Assembly: GCF_014205845.1 (NCBI RefSeq)
Contig: NZ_JACHCR010000003.1
Coordinates: 186,001 to 250,000 of the forward strand
Source of the DNA: Mucilaginibacter cryoferens
GTDB taxonomy: Bacteria; Bacteroidota; Bacteroidia; Sphingobacteriales; Sphingobacteriaceae
Length of the DNA stretch: 64,000 bases
Direction: 5' to 3'
Shown piece after piece: positions 16,525 through 24,989 of the stretch; positions within the stretch are counted from its first letter, which is position 1; each line of letters starts with the position of its first letter. The position numbers and the translations under genes are program-made. The notes beneath the pieces were generated by a model. It had not been told where the DNA came from. It saw nothing but the letters and a program-made list of their open reading frames with translations, and ran no database searches.

Positions 16525-17160
16525 ATGGCAAATCCACCGGCACATTTAATCCCCAGCAGGTCAGCAAAACGGGCAAACTACGAGCCCGAAACCATCAACA
16601 GTATTTTGGATGAAGCATTGTATTGCACCATCAGCTATTCGGCAGATAATAAACCTTATGCCATCCCCACGGCCTTTGTGCGGTATGGCGATCGTATTTA
16701 CGTGCATGGTTCGGTTGGCAGCCACTTAATGCGCGAACTGGAAAAGGGTATCCCTGTTTGCATCACCGTAACTTTAATGGATGAGTTGGTGGTAGCCAAA
16801 TCGGCATTTCACCACTCGGTAAACTACCGATCGGTAGTGATATTTGCCCAGGCAGAGAAAATTGAAAGCCTTGCCGATAAAACAGAGGCTTTTAAATGGC
16901 TTACAGAAAAAATTGTACCGGGCAGCTGGGATTATCTGCGCCCTATAACCGATAGAGAGGTGCTAAAAACAACAGCGCTGGCCTTTAAAATTGACGAGGC
17001 ATCGGCCAAACTCCGTACCGGGATGCCGGTTGATGATGACGACGATCTGGAATTGCCTATTTGGTCGGGCCTTATCCCGTTGCAAACCAAAAGACTGGCC
17101 CCAATTGCCGATAAATTGAGCGAGGCTTTGCCATTACCGGCTCATCTTATCAATATTTAG
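16525..17160 (+). CDS. Pyridoxamine 5'-phosphate oxidase-family FMN-binding protein (NimA-like)
   Basis: 211 residues with a split-barrel flavin-binding fold: YCTISYSADNKPYAIPTAFVRYGDRIYVHGSVGSHLMRELEKG is the diagnostic segment, followed by a strand-rich core (VCITVTLMDELVVAKSAFHHSVNYRSVVIFAQAE). Members bind FMN and include nitroimidazole reductase-like proteins and uncharacterised flavoproteins; classic PdxH residues cannot be assigned with confidence. It is divergent from a MocR regulator, a pairing frequently seen and suggestive of regulation by it. Cytoplasmic. A strong hairpin follows. Confidence 0.86.
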   Translation: MANPPAHLIPSRSAKRANYEPETINSILDEALYCTISYSADNKPYAIPTAFVRYGDRIYVHGSVGSHLMRELEKGIPVCITVTLMDELVVAKSAFHHSVNYRSVVIFAQAEKIESLADKTEAFKWLTEKIVPGSWDYLRPITDREVLKTTALAFKIDEASAKLRTGMPVDDDDDLELPIWSGLIPLQTKRLAPIADKLSEALPLPAHLINI

Positions 17161-17161
17161 C

Positions 17162-17192
17162 TTTAAATATCGGGCAATGCCCGATATTTAAA
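17162..17192. terminator. Hairpin terminator
   Basis: A perfect 14-bp stem (17162-17175 with 17179-17192) closed by a 3-nt AAT loop, starting 2 nt after the stop of the FMN-binding gene. It has GC-rich inner and AT-rich outer pairs. Confidence 0.8.
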
Positions 17193-17239
17193 TTTAGCCA
17201 ACGTGTATTTTTTATATTTTTGCTTAAAATAATTTAACA

Positions 17240-17455
17240 ATGGCCGAGATCAGTATCTCCAATAAAGATTGGGAACGTGTAAAAATTAAAGTTCAACGTA
17301 AATACAACCGCCTTACCGACGAACAATTAAAATATACCGAAGGACAGGAAGAAGCCCTGATAACCAAACTAATGGACCTTGTAAACCGTAACAGGGAATA
17401 CGTAGTGTTCACTTTGAAAAAAGCTTTGGTTAATATTGACAATAACAGGCTGTAA
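17240..17455 (+). CDS. CsbD-like small stress protein
   Basis: 71 residues with no signal. The pattern W..VK.KV..KY..LTDEQL.Y.EGQEE.LI.KL is that of CsbD-family general stress proteins, whose biochemical role is unknown. Typical CsbD proteins are 60-70 residues, so the length fits. The ORF begins 48 nt after a strong terminator and is likely transcribed on its own. The similarity is judged by pattern only, so a generic small hypothetical protein remains possible. Confidence 0.65.
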   Translation: MAEISISNKDWERVKIKVQRKYNRLTDEQLKYTEGQEEALITKLMDLVNRNREYVVFTLKKALVNIDNNRL

Positions 17456-17523
17456 ATAAGCGTTCAGTTGTAAAAAATAGATACACTTTTCGTATTTTTA
17501 TATGTTTTAATGTTGTACTGGGT

Positions 17524-19263
17524 ATGGTGATCTCAAAAAAATACAAAAAGATAGGCTTGTTTGCCAGTATTATTACGCTGGCTGTTGGTGTTGCGGCCTT
17601 TGACGATGACCTTTTCCAGATCTCCAAAAATCTGGATGTTTTTGCTTCGGTGTACAAAGAAGTAAACATTAATTATGTTGACGATATCAACTCGGCTAAA
17701 CTGGTAAAAACCGGTGTTGATGCCATGTTGGATGGTTTGGACCCTTATACAGAGTTTGTACCTGAATCGGAAATTGAAGATTATAAGCTGCATTATGTAA
17801 GCACCCAGTACGGCGGTATTGGCGCCAGTATTTTTGTACGCAACAATAAAGTTTACGTATCTGATGTATTTGAAGGTTTCCCGGCCCAGAAGGGAGATGT
17901 GCATCCCGGCGACCAGGTGCTTAAAATAAATGATATTGACCTTACCGCTAAAAATAACGACCAGGTAAGCCTGTTGCTTAAGGGTTCAAAAGGAGCATCA
18001 ATTAAGCTGCTCATCAAAAGAGATAATATAGCACAGCCTTTTGAAAAAAATCTCGTTCGCGACGAAATAAAACAACCCAATGTATCGTACTACGGTATGG
18101 TTGCCGGCAACATGGGCTATATTAAGCTTGATAAGTTTCTCGAAAACTCGGCCAGCGAAGTTACCAATGCACTGGTATCCCTTAAAAAGAATAACCCCAA
18201 TGGTATTATATTAGATCTGCGATCAAACGGTGGCGGCATTTTACAGGAAGCTGTTAAAATAGTTAACCTATTTGTACAAAAAGATGTTGAGGTAGTATCG
18301 CAAAAGGGAAAAGTAAAAGATAAAAATTTTACCTACAGCACGGTAAGCACACCATTAGAACCAAACCTGCCCCTGGTAGTTTTAGTTAACAGCCACTCGG
18401 CTTCGGCATCAGAAATTGTTGCCGGCTCGTTACAGGATCTGGACCGTGCTATCATCATTGGTCAGCGCAGCTACGGTAAAGGGTTGGTTCAGCAAACCTT
18501 TAACCTGCCTTATAATAGCCTGGTAAAAATCACCATTGCCAAATACTACATCCCATCGGGCCGTTGCATCCAGGAGTTGGATTATACCCACCGTAAGGAT
18601 GATGGCAGCGTGGTTAAAGTAGCCGACTCGTTAATTCATGAGTTTAAAACCAAAAATGGTCGCTCGGTTTATGATGGCAGCGCTATTTACCCCGATATTT
18701 TCATCAAACAGGAAAAATTTGCCAACGTTACCCAGGCCCTGGTAGGTAAGTTGCTGATATTTGATTACGCCACCCTTTACAGGGATAAGCATAGCAAAAT
18801 AGCCGATACCAAATCGTTCGGCCTGGCAGATAACGACTACAACGACTTTGTAAAATACCTGGCAGATAAAAACTATAACTATACCACATCAGCAGAGAAA
18901 GTACTCGGCAGCCTTAAAACCGAAGCTACCAAAGAGAAACAGTTTAATGATATACAGGGCGAATACGATATATTGAAAGCCAAACTGATGACCAGTAAAA
19001 AGAATGATCTGCAGGCACATAAAGACGAGATTAAACAAGTACTTGAAAACGAGATAGCCTCCCGTTACTACTACGAAAAAGGCCGCTACGAAGTAAACTT
19101 TAAATACGACAAAGAGTTGGCTCAGGCGGTAAAAACCATGCAGGATAAGGCTCAGCTGGCATCTATATTAAAAGGCGAAGGCAATTACAAAGTTATTGGC
19201 AAGCCAATGCTGGCCATGGCCGGTAAAAAAGCAGCAGATAAAGATAGCGACGACGACCAGTAA
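17524..19263 (+). CDS. C-terminal processing peptidase (S41 family)
   Basis: 579 residues. An N-terminal signal anchor (KIGLFASIITLAVGVAAF) is followed by the S41 N-terminal helical segment (DPYTEFVPESE), a PDZ domain (~95-185, GGIGASIFVRNNKVYVSDVF ... GDQVLKINDIDL) and the catalytic core: SNGGGILQEAV, the nucleophile Ser in NSHSASASEIVAGSLQD and the Lys in RSYGKGLVQ. A ~150-residue Lys-rich C-terminal extension follows. These periplasmic Ser/Lys proteases trim C-termini of envelope proteins. It begins ~70 bp after the CsbD-like gene with no clear terminator between, so co-transcription is possible. Confidence 0.94.
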   Translation: MVISKKYKKIGLFASIITLAVGVAAFDDDLFQISKNLDVFASVYKEVNINYVDDINSAKLVKTGVDAMLDGLDPYTEFVPESEIEDYKLHYVSTQYGGIGASIFVRNNKVYVSDVFEGFPAQKGDVHPGDQVLKINDIDLTAKNNDQVSLLLKGSKGASIKLLIKRDNIAQPFEKNLVRDEIKQPNVSYYGMVAGNMGYIKLDKFLENSASEVTNALVSLKKNNPNGIILDLRSNGGGILQEAVKIVNLFVQKDVEVVSQKGKVKDKNFTYSTVSTPLEPNLPLVVLVNSHSASASEIVAGSLQDLDRAIIIGQRSYGKGLVQQTFNLPYNSLVKITIAKYYIPSGRCIQELDYTHRKDDGSVVKVADSLIHEFKTKNGRSVYDGSAIYPDIFIKQEKFANVTQALVGKLLIFDYATLYRDKHSKIADTKSFGLADNDYNDFVKYLADKNYNYTTSAEKVLGSLKTEATKEKQFNDIQGEYDILKAKLMTSKKNDLQAHKDEIKQVLENEIASRYYYEKGRYEVNFKYDKELAQAVKTMQDKAQLASILKGEGNYKVIGKPMLAMAGKKAADKDSDDDQ

Positions 19264-19541
19264 AGTTTATTTGCCAGTCCATCTTAATAAATTTTGTTAA
19301 TGGGATCGGCTCCCCCTTTATACACTAATACTATAAGTTGGCTTTGTGCGCCGTTAAGCGCAAACGTACGATTATTTGTTTGTGTGATATAAGCACCATA
19401 CCTTTTTGTTATCGCCAACAGAACAGGCATTTACCTACTACTCTCCAATCATTGTAACCACATAGTTACCTCTTACAAACGCCCTTAAACTAAACTTTTT
19501 CCGTTTGTATTTGTCATACATCCAAACAAAACAATAATACC

Positions 19542-20033
19542 ATGAAAAAGATCATTTTAACAGCCGCTATTTTTTTAGGTTGTTTGGCGATAAAACCTGC
19601 TAGCGCTCAGATAAGTTTAAGCATTAACATTGGCAGTCAGCCCGAATGGGGACCAACCGGTTACGACCGTGCCGATTATTACTATATGCCCGATATCGAC
19701 TCTTACTATGATGTAAACGCGCATCAGTATGTGTATTTTAACAATAATGGTTGGATTCACTCAGCTGCTTTGCCCCCACGTTATGCCAATTACGATGTTT
19801 ATCATGGCTACAAAGTTGTAGTTAATGACCGTACCCCATGGGTGCGTAACAACGTATATCGCGCTAAATATGCAAATTTCAAAGGTCGCCGCGACCAAAC
19901 AGTGATACGCGACAGCCGCGAGGTTAAATACAAAAACCACTGGAACGACCGTAGTGCTACACGCAAAGCAGGTGGGCGCGATAACCACAGAGATGATAAA
20001 CATGACGACAAGGGGCACGACCGCAGAAATTAA
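19542..20033 (+). CDS. Secreted protein, paralogue 1 of a tandem pair
   Basis: 163 residues with a signal peptide (MKKIILTAAIFLGCLAIKPASAQ). The mature part is rich in Tyr, Asn and Asp (YYYMPDIDSYYDVNAHQYVY, PRYANYDVYHGYKVVVNDRTPW) and ends in a His/Asp/Arg-rich tail (RDDKHDDKGHDRRN). It is clearly homologous over its whole folded part to the next gene. The pattern suggests a small periplasmic or surface all-beta protein; I know no named function. An upstream block (TTGTCATACATCCAA at 19511) is shared with the second copy, as is the terminator, so the whole expression unit was duplicated. Confidence 0.8.
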   Translation: MKKIILTAAIFLGCLAIKPASAQISLSINIGSQPEWGPTGYDRADYYYMPDIDSYYDVNAHQYVYFNNNGWIHSAALPPRYANYDVYHGYKVVVNDRTPWVRNNVYRAKYANFKGRRDQTVIRDSREVKYKNHWNDRSATRKAGGRDNHRDDKHDDKGHDRRN

Positions 20034-20060
20034 TTTTTGATTGTTAATTTTTATATACAA

Positions 20061-20096
20061 AACAGGCTTCCCGTAATAAGGAGGCCTGTTTTTTTA
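20061..20096 (+). terminator. Terminator of paralogue 1
   Basis: AACAGGC (20061-20067) pairs with GCCTGTT (20084-20090), extended inward by TTCC/GGAG, and is followed by a seven-T run. Nearly the same hairpin ends paralogue 2. Confidence 0.88.
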
Positions 20097-20233
20097 CGAT
20101 TAGATGATGCCCGAACTCCTGTTTAAATTAAATATTAAACTTTTTGGATTAAACATTGTCATACATCCAACAATGCCACCAGCCTGCGATGTTTTGATCA
20201 TCAACAATGGGGCATTACTTAACACAAAAACAA

Positions 20234-20878
20234 ATGAAAAAGATCATCCTTTCTGCAGCCATATTACTAAGCTGCTTTGCAATTAAAACCGCCAGCGCAC
20301 AGGTAAGTGTAAGTCTGGGCATAAACATTGGCAGCCAGCCAGCCTGGGGCCCCGTTGGGTACGATTATGCAAACTATTATTACATGCCCGATATTGATAC
20401 CTACTATGATGTACCAACACATCAATATGTATATATGGATAACAATGTTTGGGTACACCGTACTTATTTACCGGTACGCTATCGTAACTACGATCTATAC
20501 CATGGCTACAAAGTAGTTATCAATGATCGTAACCCATGGGCAAGGCATAATGTTTACAGAACACAATATGCCGGCTACAGAGGCCGCCATGACCAGGTTG
20601 TTATCCGCAACAGCCGCGATACCAGGTATGCAAATTACTGGAGGGGCAATAACAACCGCAGGGTGGCTTACAATCGCGGTGGCGGTAATGGTCACTTTGA
20701 TAATGGCAACCACGGTGGCCGCGGGCCGCAATTTCACGGCAATGGTGGCGGAGATCATGGCAACAGGGGCGGTGGAGATCGCGGTAACCACGGTGGTGGC
20801 GATCGCGGCAACCGCGGCGGCGGCGATCATGGCAACCATGGTGGTGGAGACCACGGCGGTGGTCACGGTCATCATTAA
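20234..20878 (+). CDS. Secreted protein, paralogue 2, with Gly/His-rich tail
   Basis: 214 residues from the ATG at 20234. An ATG nine codons upstream is possible, but MKKIILSAAILLSCFAIK is an ordinary signal peptide and matches the start of paralogue 1. The folded part (YYYMPDIDTYYDVPTHQYVY, YDLYHGYKVVINDRNPW) is about 60-70% identical by eye to paralogue 1. The C-terminus is a ~60-residue imperfect repeat of GGGDHGN/GGGDRGN ending HGGGHGHH, which could bind metal ions or be disordered. The tail has no long counterpart in paralogue 1. Function unknown. Confidence 0.8.
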   Translation: MKKIILSAAILLSCFAIKTASAQVSVSLGINIGSQPAWGPVGYDYANYYYMPDIDTYYDVPTHQYVYMDNNVWVHRTYLPVRYRNYDLYHGYKVVINDRNPWARHNVYRTQYAGYRGRHDQVVIRNSRDTRYANYWRGNNNRRVAYNRGGGNGHFDNGNHGGRGPQFHGNGGGDHGNRGGGDRGNHGGGDRGNRGGGDHGNHGGGDHGGGHGHH

Positions 20879-20898
20879 TCACCAACATAAAAAACAGC

Positions 20899-20932
20899 AA
20901 CAGGCTTCCCTTAAAACGGAGGCCTGTTTTGC
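20899..20932 (+). terminator. Terminator of paralogue 2
   Basis: AACAGGCTTCC (20899-20909) pairs with GGAGGCCTGTT (20918-20928), followed by TTGCTTT. It is the same hairpin as at 20061, consistent with tandem duplication of the whole unit. Confidence 0.82.
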
Positions 20933-20950
20933 TTTAGGCGGCCTTTACAA

Positions 20951-21001
20951 TAATTAGTGGCGCCTAATTATTACAAACGGGCTTGTTTTTATTTATGTTT
21001 G
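20951..21001 (+). promoter_or_regulatory. Promoter and palindromic operator of the DtxR/MntR-type gene
   Basis: A 20-bp imperfect palindrome with arms TAATTAG (20951-20957) and CTAATTA (20964-20970) lies just upstream of a TATGTTTG -7 element (20994-21001). The predicted start near 21008 gives a 15-nt leader to the ATG at 21023. DtxR/MntR proteins bind such dyads and often autoregulate. The -33 element is weak. Confidence 0.5.
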
Positions 21002-21022
21002 TGTGTTACCAGATCAATTGCG

Positions 21023-21676
21023 ATGTACACACTATCCGAAGAAAATTATTTAAAGGCCATTTACAGGGTATCGCAGCAAAAGGATGTTAAAATAACACCT
21101 ACTGCCATAGCCGAAACCCTGGGCAATAATCCAGCTTCGGTGGTTGATATGATACGTAAACTTACCGAAAAGCAGTTGATTGCCTACGATAAAAAGGCCG
21201 GCGTAAAACTTACGCCGCAGGGATCAAAAGATGCCATATTAATTGTGCGAAGGCACCGCCTTTGGGAAGTTTTTTTGTTAGAAAAACTGGGCTATCATTG
21301 GGATGAGATTCACGATATTGCCGAAGAACTGGAACACATTAGCGATGCCACCCTGGCCGACAGGCTCGACAAATTTCTCGGGTTCCCCGAATACGACCCC
21401 CATGGCGATCCTATACCTAAAGCAAACGGGAAGGTACCCAAATCATTTTCGGTTACGCTAACAGACCTTAAACCCGGCACCGCCTGCCGCGTAGCCGCAG
21501 TACGTGATACCAGCAACGCTTTTTTACAATATCTTATTAAATTAGATATCGGCATAGGTACCCGCATCCAGCTGATAGAAAAAATACCATTTGATAATTC
21601 ATTGGTAATCAGCATCAATGGCAAAGAAAACACTACTGTATCTCAAAAATTTGGAGAGAATATTTTGATTGACTAG
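21023..21676 (+). CDS. DtxR/MntR-family metal-dependent transcriptional regulator
   Basis: 217 residues from the ATG giving MYTLSEENYLKAIYRVSQQ, the usual start of the family; an upstream in-frame ATG at 20957 would add an unlikely Cys-rich leader. The N-terminal winged HTH (ITPTAIAETLGNNPASVVDMIRKLTEKQL) is followed by the dimerisation/metal-binding helices (RRHRLWEVFLLEKLGYHWDEIHDIAEELEHI) with His, Glu and Asp ligands, and a FeoA/SH3-like C-terminal domain (~150-217). It represses or activates metal transport genes in response to Mn(II) or Fe(II). No transporter is adjacent, so its targets lie elsewhere, possibly including itself. Confidence 0.92.
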   Translation: MYTLSEENYLKAIYRVSQQKDVKITPTAIAETLGNNPASVVDMIRKLTEKQLIAYDKKAGVKLTPQGSKDAILIVRRHRLWEVFLLEKLGYHWDEIHDIAEELEHISDATLADRLDKFLGFPEYDPHGDPIPKANGKVPKSFSVTLTDLKPGTACRVAAVRDTSNAFLQYLIKLDIGIGTRIQLIEKIPFDNSLVISINGKENTTVSQKFGENILID

Positions 21677-21924
21677 GGAGGGTCCTCTTTATTAGGTTTC
21701 TAACCATAGCGTATTAATCCCCTTTGTCAAACCTTTGTCTTTATTTTTTGCTGCATATCCCATTTCACAGCTAAAAACCCAATTTACGGTATTTACAATC
21801 CAGTTTTCATCTTATTTTCATAGAAGCCCTCTACTTTCGTTTTGTGGAGGAGTGATAGCATACAGTTATAGCCTCCGCAGCGGAATAGAATTGTTTGATT
21901 TTTTTTGACGTAAAAATTTAATTT

Positions 21925-22866
21925 ATGCTGGCTGTAAAAACTTTAAGTAACAATTTAACCACCTACAGGCGTAACGTACATGCCATGGGTGATAAATTTG
22001 AGATTAGTGTGGTTGGGAATGATGCCTTACTGGCCAACGAGCAAATTAATATTGCCATTGATGAGATCAACCGTGTTGAAAAATTGCTTTCGGCCTTTGG
22101 CGATGACAGTAATATTAAACAGATAAACCGCAACGCCGGTATAGAGCCAACAAGGGCTAATGGCGAAATATTCAGACTGATAAGCAGGGCTCTGCAAATA
22201 TCAGAGCTTACCCACGGTGCTTTTGACATTACCTACTTTACAGGTAATACTGATAATGACAATGCATTAGTTGAAAACTCGCCCGTTAAAACCGCGCCAT
22301 ACTCCATAATGCAAACCAACTATCAAAACGTGGTACTTGATGAAACCAAACAAACCATCTTTTTAAAAGAAAAAGGTATGCGTATTGGTTTTGGCGCCAA
22401 CAGTAAAGGTTACGCTGCCGATAGGGCAAAATATATTTTACAAATGAATGGTGTAAGCAGCGGTGTTATTAACTCGGGCGGCGATCTGCTAACCTGGGGT
22501 ACACAACCCAACCTTAAACCCTGGACCGTTGCCGCTGCCGATCCTGACCAACGGAAACAGCCTTTTGCTCACCTTAATATCAGTAATATGGCTTTTGCCA
22601 CATCTATAAATGCCGAAAAATATGCCAGCGTAGGCAAGAAAAAGTTTCAGAGCATCGATGCGGCTAAAAAAGGCTTCCCGGTAAGCGAAATTAAAAGCGT
22701 AAGCATCATGAGCCCTACCGCCGAACTGGCCGACGCTATGGCATCGCCCATTATTAATATTGGTGTTAATGCCGGCATGTATTTAATAAACCAGCTTAAC
22801 CAAATTGCCTGCATTATTGTTGACGACCAAAACCGTGTTTACACATCAAAAGGTGTTAACATCTGA
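21925..22866 (+). CDS. ApbE-like FAD:protein FMN transferase
   Basis: 313 residues. ApbE landmarks: HAMGDKFEISV at the start, LLSAFGDDSNIKQINRNAG, GFGANSKGYAADRAKYIL (the KGYA motif), VINSGGDLLTWG and SPTAELADAMAS. ApbE covalently attaches FMN to Thr/Ser in flavoprotein subunits such as Nqr/Rnf. This copy lacks an evident export signal or lipobox, unlike most ApbE proteins, which act outside the cytoplasm; either the true start is elsewhere or it is cytoplasmic. Gly/His motifs appear intact. It precedes two envelope genes and a two-component system, separated by 191 bp. Confidence 0.85.
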   Translation: MLAVKTLSNNLTTYRRNVHAMGDKFEISVVGNDALLANEQINIAIDEINRVEKLLSAFGDDSNIKQINRNAGIEPTRANGEIFRLISRALQISELTHGAFDITYFTGNTDNDNALVENSPVKTAPYSIMQTNYQNVVLDETKQTIFLKEKGMRIGFGANSKGYAADRAKYILQMNGVSSGVINSGGDLLTWGTQPNLKPWTVAAADPDQRKQPFAHLNISNMAFATSINAEKYASVGKKKFQSIDAAKKGFPVSEIKSVSIMSPTAELADAMASPIINIGVNAGMYLINQLNQIACIIVDDQNRVYTSKGVNI

Positions 22867-23057
22867 TAGCCGTTTTAAAGTATAAAAAACAAAACGATCA
22901 TAATTACTCCGGTAAACGTATACCCCCTGTTTACTTGCGCGGTTAACCGCCGCGTAAATAAACAATACATAATTGTTATCAACAGTGCCCTCCCATTGGG
23001 TATAACTGTTTATATTGACCGATATTTGAAAATAATTTTAAGTTTTTCTTCCTCTCA

Positions 23058-23390
23058 ATGATAAAGTGGTTTGCGTATATTGTCCTGTTGTTGATATTTA
23101 CGCCATGTTTATCATTTGCCCATATTACAAACAGCTCCCAAAATTCTGTTTATAATTATAGCATAATAACATTACCGTATCATTTATCTGCAGATACTAC
23201 GTTAGCTAAAAAGAAGGAGCAGGAAGAAAAAAATAAAATTAAAGAGGTAGCTAAGGCAAAACGGCAGGCAAAACCCGCTAAGGTGGATGAAAATAACACA
23301 GGCGTGCCCGCTAAGCCCAAACCAAAAAGACAGCGACGTCCGGAAGGAATGGAGCGCCCGCCCGAAATACCTCGAAGAAATGGCGATTAA
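23058..23390 (+). CDS. Small exported basic protein, hypothetical
   Basis: 110 residues. A hydrophobic N-terminus (WFAYIVLLLIFTPCLSFA) is a signal peptide. The mature part is dominated by Lys, Arg, Glu and Pro (KKKEQEEKNKIKEVAKAKRQ ... PKRQRRPEGMERPPEIP) and is probably disordered. It is followed 27 nt later by an outer-membrane-like gene and then a two-component system, so it is probably the first gene of that transcript. Function unknown; real because of its signal peptide and operon position. Confidence 0.65.
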   Translation: MIKWFAYIVLLLIFTPCLSFAHITNSSQNSVYNYSIITLPYHLSADTTLAKKKEQEEKNKIKEVAKAKRQAKPAKVDENNTGVPAKPKPKRQRRPEGMERPPEIPRRNGD

Positions 23391-23417
23391 ACAGGTTAAC
23401 AAACAATTTACCAACTT

Positions 23418-24293
23418 TTGATGAAGTACCTTTGCTTACTTTTTTTTGTTGCCGGCAGTAACGCCCTGTATGCCGCAGGTATTAGCGCACGCCTGTTTGC
23501 CGATGAAGGGAAACGCATGGTTGCCGATACAGATACCATCATCCGCAAGCAATCTGTTTCGGTAGGGGTAAACTATGGCAGCGACGCGCTTTTTTTTGGG
23601 CGCACAAGCCCGGTTAAATACCCTTTTGTAACCGGCGATATTATATACAATAGTAAACCAGGCTTTTTTGCCTATGGTTCGATATTAAAGGTAATTGGAT
23701 ATACACCTATTGATGAGGTTGATTTGGGTGGAGGATATTTTTATAAGTTTTCGAAAAAATTTTCGGGTGCGGTAAGCTACACCCGTTTTATCTTTAATAA
23801 AGATGCCAACGTTATTAAATCGGCATCATCAAATGATATCAACCTAAAAAACTCGTACGACTGGCATTTTCTAAAAACCAGCGTTATTACCGATTACCTG
23901 TTTGGCAAATCGAACGATTTTTTTGTAACCGTAACCAACTCCAAGTATATTGAAACCAACTGGAGCATTTTTGATGATAAGGATTATCTTTCTTTCAATC
24001 CATCGTTCAATTTTATAACAGGTACTCAAAACTTTGTACAGCGTTACTCTTTAGATCATCAGAGTCAGCAACAGATCGATAATATTTATATCCCGAATGA
24101 CCCAAGCTCGGCCCGGTATAACCGTAAATTTAAGATGCTTAACTACAGCTTTAAGGTACCTATTGCCTATAACAGGGCTCATTATACCTTTGAGGCATCG
24201 TGGCGATATTCTATTCCCGTTAACGTAGAAGGAGCACTTGAAAACCGCAAAGAGTCGTTTTTTAATCTCACATTTTACTACCTCTTTTACTAG
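23418..24293 (+). CDS. Putative outer-membrane beta-barrel protein
   Basis: 291 residues with a signal peptide (MMKYLCLLFFVAGSNALYAA; an alternative start is one codon in). The mature part is rich in alternating aromatic strands (FSGAVSYTRFIFNKDA, AHYTFEASWRYSIPV) and ends FFNLTFYYLFY with a terminal aromatic residue, as in barrel proteins. No known family recognised. It lies 8 nt upstream of the response regulator gene, so it is in the operon with the two-component system and may be a sensing or output component. Confidence 0.72.
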   Translation: MMKYLCLLFFVAGSNALYAAGISARLFADEGKRMVADTDTIIRKQSVSVGVNYGSDALFFGRTSPVKYPFVTGDIIYNSKPGFFAYGSILKVIGYTPIDEVDLGGGYFYKFSKKFSGAVSYTRFIFNKDANVIKSASSNDINLKNSYDWHFLKTSVITDYLFGKSNDFFVTVTNSKYIETNWSIFDDKDYLSFNPSFNFITGTQNFVQRYSLDHQSQQQIDNIYIPNDPSSARYNRKFKMLNYSFKVPIAYNRAHYTFEASWRYSIPVNVEGALENRKESFFNLTFYYLFY

Positions 24294-24301
24294 CCGGGCG
24301 T

Positions 24302-24985
24302 ATGAATGTATTGATCATTGAAGACGAGAAAGCACTTGCCCATGAACTGGAGATATTTCTGACCAATTATAACTACATGTGCGAGGTTTGCTATAACGGC
24401 AATTCGGCCTCAGAAAAAATAGCGACCAACCTGTACGATTTTATTTTGATAGACCTTGGCCTGCCCGATTACGATGGCCTCGACCTGTTAAAAGAAGCTA
24501 AAAAGCTCGATTCTGACGCAGCTGTTATTATCCTTACGGCCCGCGCCGAAATTAATGACCGTATTAAAGGGCTTGATCTGGGTGCCGATGATTACCTGCC
24601 CAAACCCTTCTCCCTTTTAGAGTTGCAGAGCCGGATGCAAGCTATCGTCCGTCGCAAATTTGGGGTTAAAAATAATATTATTGACCTGGATGGCTTTTTG
24701 ATCGATATCACCAATCGTACTATAGTTTTTGGCAGTAATGTGGTTAATACCATCACCAAAAAAGAGTTTGACCTGATTGCCTATTTAATACTGCATAAAA
24801 ACCGCACGCTTACGCGTATGCAGTTAAGCGAACATATTTGGGGCAGTGTGGTTAATAACGATTACGACTCCAATTATATAGACGCGCACATTAAAAATAT
24901 ACGTAAAAAACTAAATGTCTTTGCATCGCCAGATTGGCTGGAAACCGTGCGGGGGCTGGGGTATAAAATAAAGATCAACGCTTAG
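24302..24985 (+). CDS. OmpR-family response regulator
   Basis: 227 residues. Receiver with EDEKA, phospho-acceptor Asp in FILIDLGLPDYDG, Thr in IILTARAE and Lys in YLPKPFSLLEL. The C-terminal winged helix contains TKKEFDLIAYLILHKNRTLTR and YIDAHIKNIRKKL ... VRGLGYKI. It is preceded by the barrel gene (8-nt gap) and followed by its kinase (4-nt gap). The receiver resembles QseB/PmrA-type regulators; the regulon is unknown. Confidence 0.94.
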   Translation: MNVLIIEDEKALAHELEIFLTNYNYMCEVCYNGNSASEKIATNLYDFILIDLGLPDYDGLDLLKEAKKLDSDAAVIILTARAEINDRIKGLDLGADDYLPKPFSLLELQSRMQAIVRRKFGVKNNIIDLDGFLIDITNRTIVFGSNVVNTITKKEFDLIAYLILHKNRTLTRMQLSEHIWGSVVNNDYDSNYIDAHIKNIRKKLNVFASPDWLETVRGLGYKIKINA

Positions 24986-24989
24986 GTAT

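Noticed and set aside
20495..20957. Frames of 100-144 residues on both strands over the Gly/His-rich tail of paralogue 2
   Set aside because: Ala/Thr/Val-rich and His/Arg-rich shadow frames caused by the GGT/GGC repeat tail; the tail belongs to the signal-peptide protein.
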